Shown piece by piece: positions 32,547 through 44,077 of a DNA stretch of 49,473 nucleotides. The stretch spans positions 1 to 49,473 of the forward strand of contig LSSK01001922.1 in assembly GCA_001969505.1 (NCBI GenBank). Reading direction: 5' to 3'. The first letter of the stretch is position 1. Each line of letters opens with the position of its first letter. Below the pieces are notes generated by a model. That model had not been told where the DNA came from, ran no database searches, and saw only the letters and a list, made by a program, of their open reading frames with translations. The stretch is from Zancudomyces culisetae. Lineage: Eukaryota; Kickxellomycota; Harpellomycetes; Harpellales; Legeriomycetaceae. Made by a program: the position numbers and the translations under genes.

Positions 32547-35500
32547 TCAAGCAGTAAATCTAGTTGGTTCGGGTGAATTAGTTGAAACCATGTTGTTATC
32601 TTCCGGTTTGGAATCAATGGCTATTTCTGGTGGGTAACTCTCTGTTAGATCAACCACAGGCACTTGGAGAAACATTGGTGTTTCATCATCCTCCTGATCC
32701 CCGCCACTATCTTTTTTCTTTTTTTCGTCATTGTCCTGGTCTTGCTCTAGCATATTTTGTTTGCGTTCCTGATCAAGGAGTTCGCTAATGTCATTTAAAG
32801 CGCTTGTCTTTGCCAACGGGGACGAAATCTCCCTTGAAAAAAGTTGAGACAAGTTTTTATTCAGTTTTTCCAGAGAGGAGTACGTTGAGATACCAGTACC
32901 AGACGAGAATTGCAAAATAGATGGTGTAGGCGTGGGACTCGATGGCTGAGGCGTTTGTGTTTGTGCTTTAGTATCAGAGGCATAATATACATATGGATCG
33001 TGCGAGGCTGCCCTAGCTGCCAAGCTTGGAGGATTACTGAGTGGGTTGTTTGTTATTGTGGGCGCCCTAACAAACTGGTTTAGAAGAATAATTAAAACAA
33101 TAGTCACTAAAATAGCCAGCTGCGCAAAATTGACACGGCGTTCATGCGCCAACTCGTTTGAAAGCGAATCAATTCGCGTGTAAATGGTATTGAATTCATC
33201 ACGGTTTTGTTGTTGGTATGATTCCACGTCAAACAATATTGTTCGCCATATCTCCTCGCTTATTTCTACTAGCGATTTGACCTGTCTAGTGGTTGATCGA
33301 TTCAAATGATAGACTGCCCGGTTCAAGTGGTCAAAATTAGATATCTGCACTTTTGTCAATATTTCGTTAAACGAATCGCTTTGATTATTTAAGAAATTTA
33401 GTGCCAACGTCATATTACGTTCCAAGTACATCAGCCTTAGTGTTATTTTTTTAAATATACTATCTTCAGAACCATTTCCAATTCCAGGTGCCGACCCAAG
33501 CTCAGGTCCAGCAGCGACTGATGGGTGGCTCTCAGATCCATTTTTCTGCGGACTTGATGGATTTTTCTTGGCGTTTTTTTCCTCCAAAGGTAAAACCTGG
33601 GGTTTGTTTTCCTGTTTGTGAACATCAGCTGGTACATTTTTGCACATATCATCAGAATTCAATACCGTCCCACCAGCACCATCACACACTTTGTTTATGG
33701 GTTGAAGTTTATCGAGTTGTGGTGCATCGGTAGACATGGTACAAGTGTTAGTGAACTTTTTGGCTTTTTCTAGTTTGAGCTGTGGCATGTCTATTAGTGC
33801 AGAGAGTGGTGAAACATACTGGATTGTTCCTGTTGGAATGTCCTCGTTCAGTCCCGCGGGATACTGTAGCTTTTCCTCGTAACCACTCTGCTCATCTTTC
33901 TCTATGTCTGAGCCCTGCTTCTCATTTCCAACTTTAGGAGCGTCTTTATTGACATCCAACATAGAATGAGGCGCGTCTATTTGCTTTTGTATGAGATCTG
34001 GCGACAATCCAATAACTAGCTTCTCAAAGTCGCTCATGTAAGCATTTAGAGAGCTGCTTGCATCATGACCCAAGCTAGATCGCGTGATATATACGTTTGG
34101 AATGGATTCAGAGGGCGCATCAATAACACTCATTTCTTCTTCTGCCTCATACCTGTACTTTTCAATCTGTGTAGTTCCATACACTTTAAACTCAGTAACT
34201 GGACAAAAATGTTCGTTTCTGTAGTGGCTTAGAATCTCTAGCTTTATGTACTTGGCCCATGTTTTGGGTTCCTTCATAACAAATACTTGTTCATTCCGAT
34301 TGTTTTTTGCCGTAAATTCTCCCAGAACTGTCCAATTGTTATTCTTTGGTGGATACCTATCACTGACCAAAAACCGAACGTCTCGAAAAGTCGATGAAAA
34401 AAACTCATAATTCGACAACAGGATCCGATCAATCAGTATCACATCACATAATTCTACAACTACAAACTTGTCCTTTACCGAACATTTATTGAGCATATAT
34501 GTATCCCGCTTACTCGATAATATATTGCTGCTCTTCTTTGCCTCTTTGTTACTCTTTATTATCACTGCACCACAATCTGTAGACGCATAGTTAAATCGAT
34601 CTTTTAACCGCAAACCATCATATCTAGACAGCCATGATGACTTTGGCTGCTGTTGTGTTGATTCTTTCTCATTCTTAGAATCTGCTGGATTGTCCTTTTC
34701 TTTTTCCTTTTGCATCTCTTTCACTTCGTGTTCCAACTGTTTTTCTGTGTTGCTGCTATTGCATACCAGGGTATCTCCTGTAGACTCTACATTTTCATTG
34801 CTACTGGTGCTTTCCTGCACAGTGATATCCGAAGCCTGTGTTTTTTTGTACTGCTCAGACGCACTTTCAAGTATAGTACTAGTATACTCTTTGGAAGCAG
34901 CAGTTGACGTGATATGTACAGTATTTGTGTTGAGACCTTCCGCAGGGGCTTCGTGGCTTGAGCCGTCCGTTTTTCTACTCTCTAGATTATCTACATTTAA
35001 CCTTTGACTCATTATACTAGTTTTTTCAATTCTTTGAATTTTTTCTAACTCTTCTAAAGCTTGATCACCCTTTCCTTGCTTAAGGCCATCACGCTCGGGT
35101 TTGCCCTCAACTTTGGAACTCCTTTCGCCGGGTTTACTACTTGTTAAATGCATCTTTTCGTTTCTGGTTATTTCTGGTTTAACTATGCCATTTTCTCCGT
35201 GCTGTTCCACACTAGCTGAATCGTTATTAGCATTTTCGTTATTTTCTGTACCCACTATCTTTGTGGATTTACTTATATTAGTATCAATTTTCTGCGGTTC
35301 ATGAGAATGTTCTGCTAATTTAATTCCAGCAGGTGTCGATAATGGTGAGGATTGTTGAGTACTGCTGCTAGACCTGTCATCTAAAAGCTTAGAGCCTACC
35401 GAATCTTCGCTCAGGGTGGTACTATTTTGAAGCTTTTCTTTTATTTCAACTGTGTTTGTTGCTAGCTGGGATTTTATTTTTTCTACAGGGGTGCCAGGCA

Positions 35501-35645
35501 CTGCTACTTGCTGTGCATACTTCTCTTCTCCTTGCTCTATTTTGAAATTACTCGCTGGATTTTGTACACTCAGACCACTCAAGGCTAACAGCCATAAGAT
35601 TACAACAAAACCTAACAATCTTAAATTGCGTGCAAATCTGTTCAT
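32547..35645 (-). CDS. SLP1: SUN-domain ER membrane protein (Slp1/SUCO-like)
   Basis: A single exon of 1032 residues. A signal anchor or signal peptide is at 8-26 (LRLLGFVVILWLLALSGLS). A long Ser/Lys/Glu-rich luminal spacer follows to about 345. The SUN-like domain spans about 348-492 (RFNYASTDCGAVII, FVVVELCDVILIDRILLSNYEFFSSTFRDVRFLVS, WAKYIKLEILSHYRNEHFCPVTEFKVYG), with the jelly-roll strand order and paired cysteines. A coiled coil at about 732-838 precedes a transmembrane helix at 839-858 (FAQLAILVTIVLIILLNQF), and a Pro/Ser-rich tail ends the protein. This layout (signal, SUN, coiled coil, TM) is that of yeast Slp1, which works with Emp65 to protect folding soluble ER proteins. The protein is longer than the yeast version, mainly through low-complexity spacers. 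Confidence 0.88.
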   Translation of the reverse strand: MNRFARNLRLLGFVVILWLLALSGLSVQNPASNFKIEQGEEKYAQQVAVPGTPVEKIKSQLATNTVEIKEKLQNSTTLSEDSVGSKLLDDRSSSSTQQSSPLSTPAGIKLAEHSHEPQKIDTNISKSTKIVGTENNENANNDSASVEQHGENGIVKPEITRNEKMHLTSSKPGERSSKVEGKPERDGLKQGKGDQALEELEKIQRIEKTSIMSQRLNVDNLESRKTDGSSHEAPAEGLNTNTVHITSTAASKEYTSTILESASEQYKKTQASDITVQESTSSNENVESTGDTLVCNSSNTEKQLEHEVKEMQKEKEKDNPADSKNEKESTQQQPKSSWLSRYDGLRLKDRFNYASTDCGAVIIKSNKEAKKSSNILSSKRDTYMLNKCSVKDKFVVVELCDVILIDRILLSNYEFFSSTFRDVRFLVSDRYPPKNNNWTVLGEFTAKNNRNEQVFVMKEPKTWAKYIKLEILSHYRNEHFCPVTEFKVYGTTQIEKYRYEAEEEMSVIDAPSESIPNVYITRSSLGHDASSSLNAYMSDFEKLVIGLSPDLIQKQIDAPHSMLDVNKDAPKVGNEKQGSDIEKDEQSGYEEKLQYPAGLNEDIPTGTIQYVSPLSALIDMPQLKLEKAKKFTNTCTMSTDAPQLDKLQPINKVCDGAGGTVLNSDDMCKNVPADVHKQENKPQVLPLEEKNAKKNPSSPQKNGSESHPSVAAGPELGSAPGIGNGSEDSIFKKITLRLMYLERNMTLALNFLNNQSDSFNEILTKVQISNFDHLNRAVYHLNRSTTRQVKSLVEISEEIWRTILFDVESYQQQNRDEFNTIYTRIDSLSNELAHERRVNFAQLAILVTIVLIILLNQFVRAPTITNNPLSNPPSLAARAASHDPYVYYASDTKAQTQTPQPSSPTPTPSILQFSSGTGISTYSSLEKLNKNLSQLFSREISSPLAKTSALNDISELLDQERKQNMLEQDQDNDEKKKKDSGGDQEDDETPMFLQVPVVDLTESYPPEIAIDSKPEDNNMVSTNSPEPTRFTA

Positions 35646-36368
35646 TTTATATTTTTAGCTCTTCTTTTTAACCATTTTTTATTCTATTGCTATGGTGATA
35701 TCTGTATTAATCACGATTGCCACAGATAAGTGTTTATACAATATGCATCTCTAAATAATGAGCATTAAAAAAGTGGATTTGCCAAAGAAAAAATATGTAA
35801 AAATACTTGCAGCGTACTATACCATTCACAAAACTACACTACATTTCCTTGTTTGTTTTCGCAATTAACGCTGGATTTAATAATTAGCTCTACTTTTTAA
35901 ATTTTTTTATACATTGTGTAAGCTTTATTTCACCACCCTCTAACAGCATTCTTGTATATTCATTTGCTTTCGCATAGCTTTCCCTCACATACAATTTATT
36001 ACCTGCAAAAAACAAAATAGATGCTGTCAATCTACTATAATGGCCAAATGTCTACAATATAATCCTGAAATAGCTTTACACATAAAATTTAAAACAACCA
36101 TGATCCACAGTCCAAAATCCGTTTGATGCTCTCATTAAATGAAAACTAGACAAATTTGTACATGATTAACCAATATCATAAATACTGGTACCTCGAAAAA
36201 GTTGACCTTCTCATTCCTTCATTCCTTCATTCCCTCTTCACCACCCACGCCTCCCCTACCTTTTTGCTGAATCTTAGTTGGCCTCATTATATCTGTTACA
36301 GTAGAACAAACCAAAAAAAATTTCAGCTTGCGATCCTGAGTTTAGAACAGGTTTACAACAAAAATTTA
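35646..36368. other. Intergenic region, no gene seen
   Basis: About 720 bp between the SUN gene start and the end of the next minus-strand gene. AT-rich, with an ATTCCTTC repeat near 36211-36235. It contains the SUN-gene promoter; no distinctive element noted. Confidence 0.55.
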
Positions 36369-38072
36369 TTAGTTAATTGCGTCGGTATACAAAGTAAACA
36401 AGAATAATAGCTGGTCGACCCTAGAAAGTTCTAAAGGCTGAGACGCAGAATATTTTTCAGTATAAATTTCCATCAATCTATTGATCATAGTTTTCTTGGC
36501 CTCTTCAGTCATATTATTGGTGATTGTGTTCAATGTTGGTAATGGTGCGGCTGGCGATGTACTACTGACTAGTGTGTCTGTGGCGGTCTTTGTGGTTTCT
36601 ATGGCACTAGAAATAGCAGTTGATAAGGCTGGAGCAATCGGATTGACTTCTGCATTGATAGAAATAATATCAGCAGGCAAGTCGTCCATCTTTTTGTGGA
36701 ATGGACCTACACCTCCAAACATTTCCTCTTCATCAAGGTTGGAATCCAATAGAGATGCCTCAGCATTAACTGCGCTACTATTCGCAGAGGTTGCTGTGGT
36801 AGTTAAGGGAGCGGGAGCGGAGGTGGAAGTGACGGTATCATTTGAAACAGAAGAAGAAGAAGTGGACGAGGAAGCTGTAGATGCTACGATGGATGCAATC
36901 GAGGGTTGTTCAACTGCCACTTTTGCTGCCTTTCCGTTTTGCGCCTGGTCTTCTCCGCTACACATCCCAAAGTTTTCACCTAGGCATTGGCCATTTCCAT
37001 CCAGTATTTTCTTCAGTGAGTAATAAATCTCTGAATGAAGTTCATTTATATACTTGGATTCTTCAGAGGTTAATGCAAGATCACACACCACGTTTGTTGT
37101 AGAGTTGGTGCTTACATTCGCATTTTCATTAATTTCTACTGCAGATAGCCGTGGAGGCTGTTCTTCTGAGGCCTTCGTCGTAGGATTATTCAAGACATCA
37201 CCACCACTTTCCTGTGTCTGTACATTTGAAGGTGTTTCGGGACTACTACCAGGATTCAAATCGGTACTAGAGCTATTGTCGACCACACTATCACTGGCTG
37301 ACGAAATCACCTCGGTTTCGCTTTTGTGGCTTTTAACAATTGGTTTTAGCTCCTGGCCGTTCAAAAACGGGATATCAACAATATCCGCCTGTTTTCTTCT
37401 TTTTATCAAAACACCAGCAGCAAATCCATTAATTGAGCCGAGCGCACCACCGTTGTTTGTCGTTGACCCCAAAGAACTAGATATGCCGCGCACACGTTTA
37501 ACCTTGGCCTCTCCTTGCTGAGCGCACTTTTCCCTTGCTGCCTTTAATCTTTCAATAAAATTTTTTGAAAATTCGGTAAGTTCCTTGTATTTTTGCTCAT
37601 TCTTCAGTTGAGTAGGACCGAAAGACCGCATTACTATTTTTTCAATCAGCTTTTTTTCTTGATCATTTAAAAATTCTTTTTTCGGTAGTGCTGGATCTGC
37701 GATTTTGTCTTGAACTTGTACTTCAGGCAAGTTTTTGTCTTGTTGTTGTATTTGTTGAAGCTCTTGAGACTCTTGGCGTTGATCTCCTTCGCTAATTTCT
37801 GTGACTAGCGGCACTGAGATCGTAGGCGACGCTTGTGTTGCTGCTAAATACTCATTTACCGATTCTTCACCACTTGAGATTACATAATAGTCACTATATT
37901 CACTTTCTTGTCGTTTTTGTACGTCTCTGTTGACATTCTCCAGGTCGTCTTTCAGAGCTTGTGATAAAAATGGCGATTTCAACTTTGTGCTGCCAGTATG
38001 TACTGAATGGCTTATTTTGGAAGGTCGGTGCTCAAAGGTTAAATTTACACCGCTTACGGAGATAACTGGCAT
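36369..38072 (-). CDS. Unrecognised 567-residue Ser/Thr/Glu-rich protein
   Basis: A single exon from an ATG at 38072. I do not recognise the family. Mostly low-complexity and likely disordered, with three more structured islands: the N-terminus MPVISVSGVNLTFEHRPSK; a charged helical region at about 131-205 (LNDQEKKLIEKIVMRSFG, ELTEFSKNFIERLKAAREK) followed by basic KVKRVRG; and the C-terminus (about 520-567), ending LELSRVDQLLFLFTLYTDAIN. An acidic-aromatic patch DEEEMFGGVGPFHKKMDDL lies near 448. No transmembrane segment or signal peptide; KRRKQ near 226 could be a nuclear signal. A nuclear regulatory or adaptor role would fit but is speculation. Its neighbours (SUN protein, Sro7) give no functional hint. 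Confidence 0.8.
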   Translation of the reverse strand: MPVISVSGVNLTFEHRPSKISHSVHTGSTKLKSPFLSQALKDDLENVNRDVQKRQESEYSDYYVISSGEESVNEYLAATQASPTISVPLVTEISEGDQRQESQELQQIQQQDKNLPEVQVQDKIADPALPKKEFLNDQEKKLIEKIVMRSFGPTQLKNEQKYKELTEFSKNFIERLKAAREKCAQQGEAKVKRVRGISSSLGSTTNNGGALGSINGFAAGVLIKRRKQADIVDIPFLNGQELKPIVKSHKSETEVISSASDSVVDNSSSTDLNPGSSPETPSNVQTQESGGDVLNNPTTKASEEQPPRLSAVEINENANVSTNSTTNVVCDLALTSEESKYINELHSEIYYSLKKILDGNGQCLGENFGMCSGEDQAQNGKAAKVAVEQPSIASIVASTASSSTSSSSVSNDTVTSTSAPAPLTTTATSANSSAVNAEASLLDSNLDEEEMFGGVGPFHKKMDDLPADIISINAEVNPIAPALSTAISSAIETTKTATDTLVSSTSPAAPLPTLNTITNNMTEEAKKTMINRLMEIYTEKYSASQPLELSRVDQLLFLFTLYTDAIN

Positions 38073-39865
38073 TTTTAAAAATCGTATGTATAATTATGCG
38101 TTTATTTTATTGCTTGTATTCTTCTCGATAATGAGACCTGATGCTAGTTCGTGCAAAATTTCTCCCTGTTATGTGTTTAGTTTGTTGAAAGTGATTAAGA
38201 AAAAAAAGGATAGTTTATTTTTTACAATGTGAATGTTTCTATGCCTTACTACCTTTACTATTCTTATTGCATGTGGAAAATTTGGAAGAAGGGATTTGAG
38301 GTTTAAGGTTACAAAAGTATGAAAATATAAAAAGATTGACAATTGTAGGCTGAGCGGAAACGTTAATCTAGTTTTAGTGGCTGTCCCTTTTTTTCCTGAA
38401 AGTTTTTTTGGGGGGTCTCGAGTCCCACAGAATTAACCAATTTATCAAACTTCAGGTGTTCAATTGAATTCAACCAAACTAATTAAATTTCTCTTTGGAA
38501 TATCCCATTTGCTCACAGAAATTAAAAGTTATAATTAGAAAAAGTCTTGTGCTGAAATGGCCAGGGAATTGCAGGTTCGTTTTTTATTCCTTATGTAATT
38601 GAGTAGTTTTATAAGTGAGAAAGTTCACCCAGATATTTTTAGTAGCAATTAATTATGTTATCAAGTGTTCTAGTTTCGTGTAAATGGTGCTAAGCGGATT
38701 TAGCTCTTTAGGAACTAGGATATTTGCCTGAACACCAATTCTGGAGAATCAAAGCAGCGGGACAAAAAGGCAATTTATGTGCAAAATCCAGTGGAAATCT
38801 CTAGAAAGTTCATGGAAAAATCCCATCATTCTGTGGAAGCTAATGTATTTCAATGGTAGAAAATCCAACCAAACAAACAAACAGGTAATTGGAAAAAGAC
38901 AAACAAATACCAACACACCCTCAAGTAAACAAACACAAGAAAACAGCACAAATGCTAGCGGAATGATTTGTTCCGTAGGCAGAATATGCACTATAAACTG
39001 CTTGTTGCGCATTCAAATGTTGGTTTTGCTTCATGATGTTACTCTTCCCTTTCCCATCAACATTGTTGATTGGAAAAAGATGTTATAAACAAAGAAAAAA
39101 ATGCACTGGCAGACCAGAAAAAGAACAGCAACATAGGTTACTGCGTTGTTTACAAAGGGGTACGCACCATACATAGATTGCGAGTTAGCTCTATAGAAAA
39201 AAAGACGCCTGAAACCGGGCTACTAGCAGTTGGGGTAATGGGCATAACACTCTAGCCAATTCTATACTACTCATCCCCTCCTTTTTGGTCTGTAAGTGGT
39301 ATAACCCCACATACTTTGTGTTTTTTGCGAATATTGCTCAGACATTATTTGAGGTATACCCTTCAGTCTCTGGTTCTGAACATTTACTTAGTCCAGAAAC
39401 TGCGTATAACAACAACAACATTACTGTAATGAGAGATTCGTCTAGCTCAGCTCGCTTCACAAAACATCATTTCTTGGGCTTTTATTGCAAGCTGCTAAAA
39501 TATCAATGGTTTTTATGATGTCAAAGTACCATGAGAATTAGTACACAATTAAATAGTCTAGTATTGTTATTCCCTAACTCTAATTTGGTATTAGTTAAAA
39601 ATATCATAGCTATTGTGACTCCCGCCTATTACAATATGACCTTAATCTTAACCCTCACCTTGCATTTTTTCCCTCATGTTTCTCCCCTCTATCCAAAAAA
39701 AAAAAACCTTCAACAAAGTTGAAAGTATGTGAAAATAAAACAGAAATAAAACATCAAAAGGTGAACAAATAATACATTTCGCAAACATGGGATTTCAGGT
39801 AAGAGTAGGGCTAGAGCCTGGTCAGCATATACTCCAAATATCAGAGAGTGTGTGAAAAAAAGTAT
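38073..39865. other. Intergenic region with scattered plus-strand open fragments
   Basis: 1.8 kb between two minus-strand genes. The plus strand carries several consecutive open fragments with splice-like edges between 38557 and 39255 (see findings), but I cannot assemble them into one gene with consensus donors. No confident feature. Confidence 0.45.
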
Positions 39866-42800
39866 TCAAAACTGCCACCATTTTTTATTTGCCTGTTTCT
39901 GGTTATAAGCCTTTATATCACCTAAAAATGAGTGTGCAGCATTACTCATCTTATTTACAGAATCCCCAAGGTTTGCTAGCTTTTCACCCCTTTCCTTAAG
40001 TTTTTCATTAGCTTCTAAAAAGGCATTTCCGCTTAGCTTATATGAGTGCATAACTTCTCTTTCGTTGGAGTGCTGGGTATGGTCTGTAACAGCATTTAGC
40101 GATACGCTAATGGCACCACTGATACTGGAATTTTCGCTACCTCCTGAAGTTGTGGTAGTTGATCTGCGCGTTGGCAGGGTATGTCCTGGTTTTAAGAGGT
40201 TTCTCGCATCAAGCCCCACTATAGCATCAAGGAAGAAATATAAGTTATCGGCTGTGGCTATAAAACAACTTTAAATGGGATAAACAGACAGTAAAGCAGC
40301 TACTGAAAGAAAAAAACTTACATATTTCATCAATTTTTTCAGTCTTGGCTGGTTTGTTCCAGAACCACTTGGGTTGAGCACAGTCTTGAGTAGGTGAGGG
40401 CACTGATTTTAGTTCTGGTGAAATAGCTGAAAAATCATAAACAAGACAGCCCCGAGATCCATGACTATCATTGGAAAATAATGAGTACATCACTACGTTT
40501 CCGGTATACAGCTTAAAAAAGAGTGAACCATCACTATTTAAAGTGAGAGAATGCATATCAATCTGAGGGTGTAGAGGAATACTGGTATTTACCAGTAAAT
40601 CCAATTTCGGTAGTGAAAAGACAAATACCGCCCGATCAACATTTATGCAAATCAGCACGCTAAACCTGTTTTCGATAGTAACGATTTTTGACAAAATAAT
40701 TGAAGAACTTTTGAAAGCACTGGTGCTCAGACTATATTTTACTGTACCCTTGCAGTTTTTATATATGCTGATTCCATTTTCAGATGTTACTACTATGTAT
40801 ACACACTCTAAGTTACTATCTATATTTGAAGATATGTTCTGTGGTGAGCCTTTCGCATTGCAGTTCGGTGATAAGCCAGCAATATCCGCACCGATTTCGT
40901 ATAATTTTGGTATGCTAGTTATATCTACTATAGGGCCCTGTCCAACGGATATTGTTTTTTCTACCCCAACCCCATCGATCATAGAAAAATAAAGTAAAGA
41001 TCCATTGTTTGTTCCAGCAATTACCACTTTAGAAAATGTACCATCTTGTTTCACCTTCGCAACAGTGGTATGGAATGCTGAAAAGGTCACGCCAACACTG
41101 TTCTTGATTTTTGGATCGACCTTTTCTTTTAGACTAGTTGAATATCCGGCTATACATATAACGCCTTTAATTAATTATTTCTTACATATACTAGCCTTTC
41201 GTAAATATATTTCAGGAAACGTCAAAAAAAATAAAATAAAAAGTGAGACTTACATCCAACCCTGTGAATATATTCAAGGGCACAGGTTATCGGATTGACA
41301 ATAAAAAGCAAACCTTGTGAGTTACCAGCTATAACTTTTCCATCATCAGTAACTAAAATACTGGAAATCTCAGAGCCGTGGATCCTGGCATGAAAAAAGG
41401 GTATTATATGAAACATTGACTGTGTACTTGTATCAACTTTTATAAACCTCATATTACTCTCGTAAGATTCCAAACTCGCTTCCATGTCAGATAATTTTGC
41501 CCATTCTAGTTTGCTCTGCCTTTTAAGGGATATTGAAAACCGTTTTTTGTCCGAAACGCGTGTATCCTTCAAGCAACGTTTGGGGCTATTATCATGTGTA
41601 GTGCTACTTACTACGCTTTGTTCCAAAGTATCTTCAAAGTATTGCTTGATAGGACTTTTTTTGGCGGTAGCGGCACTTCCTTTACTTACACTGCCATCAT
41701 TCTGACCGAGATTCAACATTGCTGTTTTCACAAACTTGGGGTTATTCAGCACATTTTCTGGAAGAGCTTTCCCCAAGTAACATACTAACAGATCGCCACT
41801 AGCACACCCTAATGCAAGTATTCTACTATTGGTGTTTATAAATACTGATGTTACAATAAATGGAACACCAAATGTTTCAAATAATACACTAAAATTTGTT
41901 TCTGTTCCCGCAATTGCATAGGGGTTAGGTGGGTACATATCCCATAGTGAAACTACACCGCCAGAATCCACAGTAACAGCAATATTTCCGTATGTGTGGC
42001 ATTTTTCACGATTTTTCCGCATGCTTTCCAGGGTTTTATTATTCCCTTTATCCTCAGGTATTCCCCCCGAAATAAACTCCGAGTATTCTAGAGACTCCTT
42101 GCTTTTCTCTTCTATCATTTGCAAAAAGCCATTATTGGTGATGGGAAACACAAATTTTCCTACAGGCTTCCCCCCGTTCCATTGTAGTGAGAATGGCTTA
42201 TAGATATTTTCTACATAACTTTCTTTCTGAAATAGTGTCCCCTGGATAATCCGTAACAATTTGACCGACCCATCTCCAAAGACCACTGCCACTACCTTTT
42301 TTTCATTATACATTATTATCTCCAGTCCTATTATCTCCTGCTCAAACTGCACTAATCGTTGCTCTCCAACAACTTCTTCAAAAAATACAAGTGTATTTCT
42401 TTTCCACTGCTCTTCCCCAACAGAAGCAACCAAAAATGTGCCCTTGGATCCTCTTACTTTAGAGCACCACATAACATCAGAGTAATATAGTTCGTTTTTG
42501 GCACATTTCTCCCGTGTACTATTTTTTGGATGTATCATACTCCTCAGGGTTCTTTTTTTCGTCGTCTTATCACTGTATGAATACAATATCATGACCCCGT
42601 TATCATACATGGAAAAAAACTTTTGGCCGCATGGACTCCATACAAGGCAAGTGAGCTCTCCATCCTCGTTTTCAAACTTGTACTTGTTTTTAACCACCCT
42701 GTCTGATAAGGAATATTCTACTATTAATCCATCTATGTATCCTACTAAAACTACAAATTTTTTAGCATCAGGGTGGGCCTTGATGTCAATTACCGTTCGA

Positions 42801-43408
42801 CTTGATCCTTTTTCTCTATAGTCCACTGAAAAATCCGATTTAAGCCCGTTTTCGACATTTATAAAGTATATCCTCCCTGATTCTAGCCCAAGAAAAAACC
42901 ATGAACTTTTTTCAAAACATCCAACTGTTTTAATTCGCCCAGAAGCAGTATACGAAAAGCTAAGCCTTTGGTCGTGTGTATCAAATACTGTAACTGTGTC
43001 TTCAACATCCACTGCTACTATTATTGGTTTTCCGTTGCAGAACCGCAGTTGCGTTATTGTTTTTTTAGACTGGACTTGCATATTTTTATATTCGCTACAT
43101 ATACAGTTCCTGCCGAATATCGTTATATATCCATTATCTGTGCCAGTAGCAAACACCTTTTGTAATGGGTCAAAGGCAATGGTTGTAACATTCCCAGGCA
43201 TTCCGAGATCCATACACTACATTTATTTAATTTTACATATACTTTTTTTAAATATAAAAACTCGCTTTACATCGATAACTCAAGTATTTATACAGGGAGA
43301 AAAAAGAAAAGTAATCGAATTTACAGCCGCACACATGTTTTCTCAACTTACCTCTATGGGTTTGAACAAGGATTTTGAAAATCCCTCTGAAAAGTTGTCT
43401 TTTTCCAT
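39866..43408 (-). CDS. SRO7: Sro7/Lgl/tomosyn-family exocytosis regulator, 4 exons
   Basis: Minus-strand exons: 43352-43408, 41254-43216, 40322-41164 (or from 41149) and 39866-40257 (or from 40251). All donors are GTAAGT, phases agree, and the product is about 1084 residues. Exon 1 encodes MEKDNFSEGFSKSLFKPIE; exon 2 opens with LGMPGNVTTIAFDPLQKVFATGTDNGYITIFG, the canonical first blade of the Lgl double beta-propeller. WD-like blades continue to about residue 950. The last exon ends in an R-SNARE-like helix (LKERGEKLANLGDSVNKM to KKWWQF), as in tomosyn. By family it binds Sec9/SNAP25-type t-SNAREs and Rab/Sec4 on exocytic vesicles. The alternative acceptors differ by 15 nt and 6 nt and keep frame. 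By alignment to VAMP the zero-layer Arg is replaced by Ser. Confidence 0.92.
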
Positions 43409-43469
43409 GATAGAATTATTTTTTACAGTTTGTTTATGCATTGAATCAAGTTGCTGATTTTCCAAAATC

Positions 43470-44077
43470 TTATTTTTTCTGTATACTTGTTTCGAAGGCT
43501 TTAATTATACATTCCCACCTCCCTTCTATATATATCTCTATAATTTCTTGTTGGTGAATTTTCCTCATAGAGCAAAGTCTATTTTCTATCAATGATATAA
43601 AACTAATATTGGATGTGAATATGAATTGTATTTTGCAAGTTATGTGTCGGACAAACCAATTCAGTTGGCTGTCTTTATCCGAGCCTTTTGACCTAGTAGA
43701 ATATAATATATCTTTTATTTTATGATATAGCTTTAAAAAGCTCACAACTTTTTATTCCTTGTCTATTAATTTGAGTAGTTTTAGTCCTGTACTTGAGTGG
43801 TATATATTTTCATTAATTTGAATGTATATACACTTTGTTAAGCTCGCACAAGTTCGGTACAAATTGAAATGCATAACATTCAACTCGTACTTACTTTTCG
43901 TTTTCTGATTTTATCAGAATTATTTTCTGTTCTCAATTTCGTTTGTTCGAATTGAAATGCCAGGATATATTTTTTTAGTCGCTTTTTGCTCTTAATAAAA
44001 ACGCAGATTTCTTGCTTCCGCTTGTTCTCATCAATATTGTGCTTTTTTAACTCTTTTTTGTTTTCCCAAAGTAATAC
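43470..44077 (-). CDS. Possible small Lys-rich protein gene, at least 2 exons, start unresolved
   Basis: An open stretch of 61 codons (43895-44077) ends precisely at a consensus donor GTAAGT, and an acceptor TTTTAAAG begins an 86-codon exon (43470-43730) in matching phase 0. The joined translation is basic and helical (RKRK|LYHKIKDILYSTRSK, then QLNWFVRHITCKIQFIF and HQQEIIEIYIEGRWECII). No ATG lies in the first exon, so another 5' exon would be needed; an AG at 44077-44078 could be its acceptor. The stop is only 61 bp upstream of the SRO7 ATG. Family not recognised; AT-driven composition means it could be spurious. Confidence 0.4.

Noticed and set aside
36481..37023. 180-codon plus-strand ORF
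   Set aside because: Antisense shadow of the Ser/Thr-rich 567-residue protein; low-complexity Val/Ala/Glu translation.
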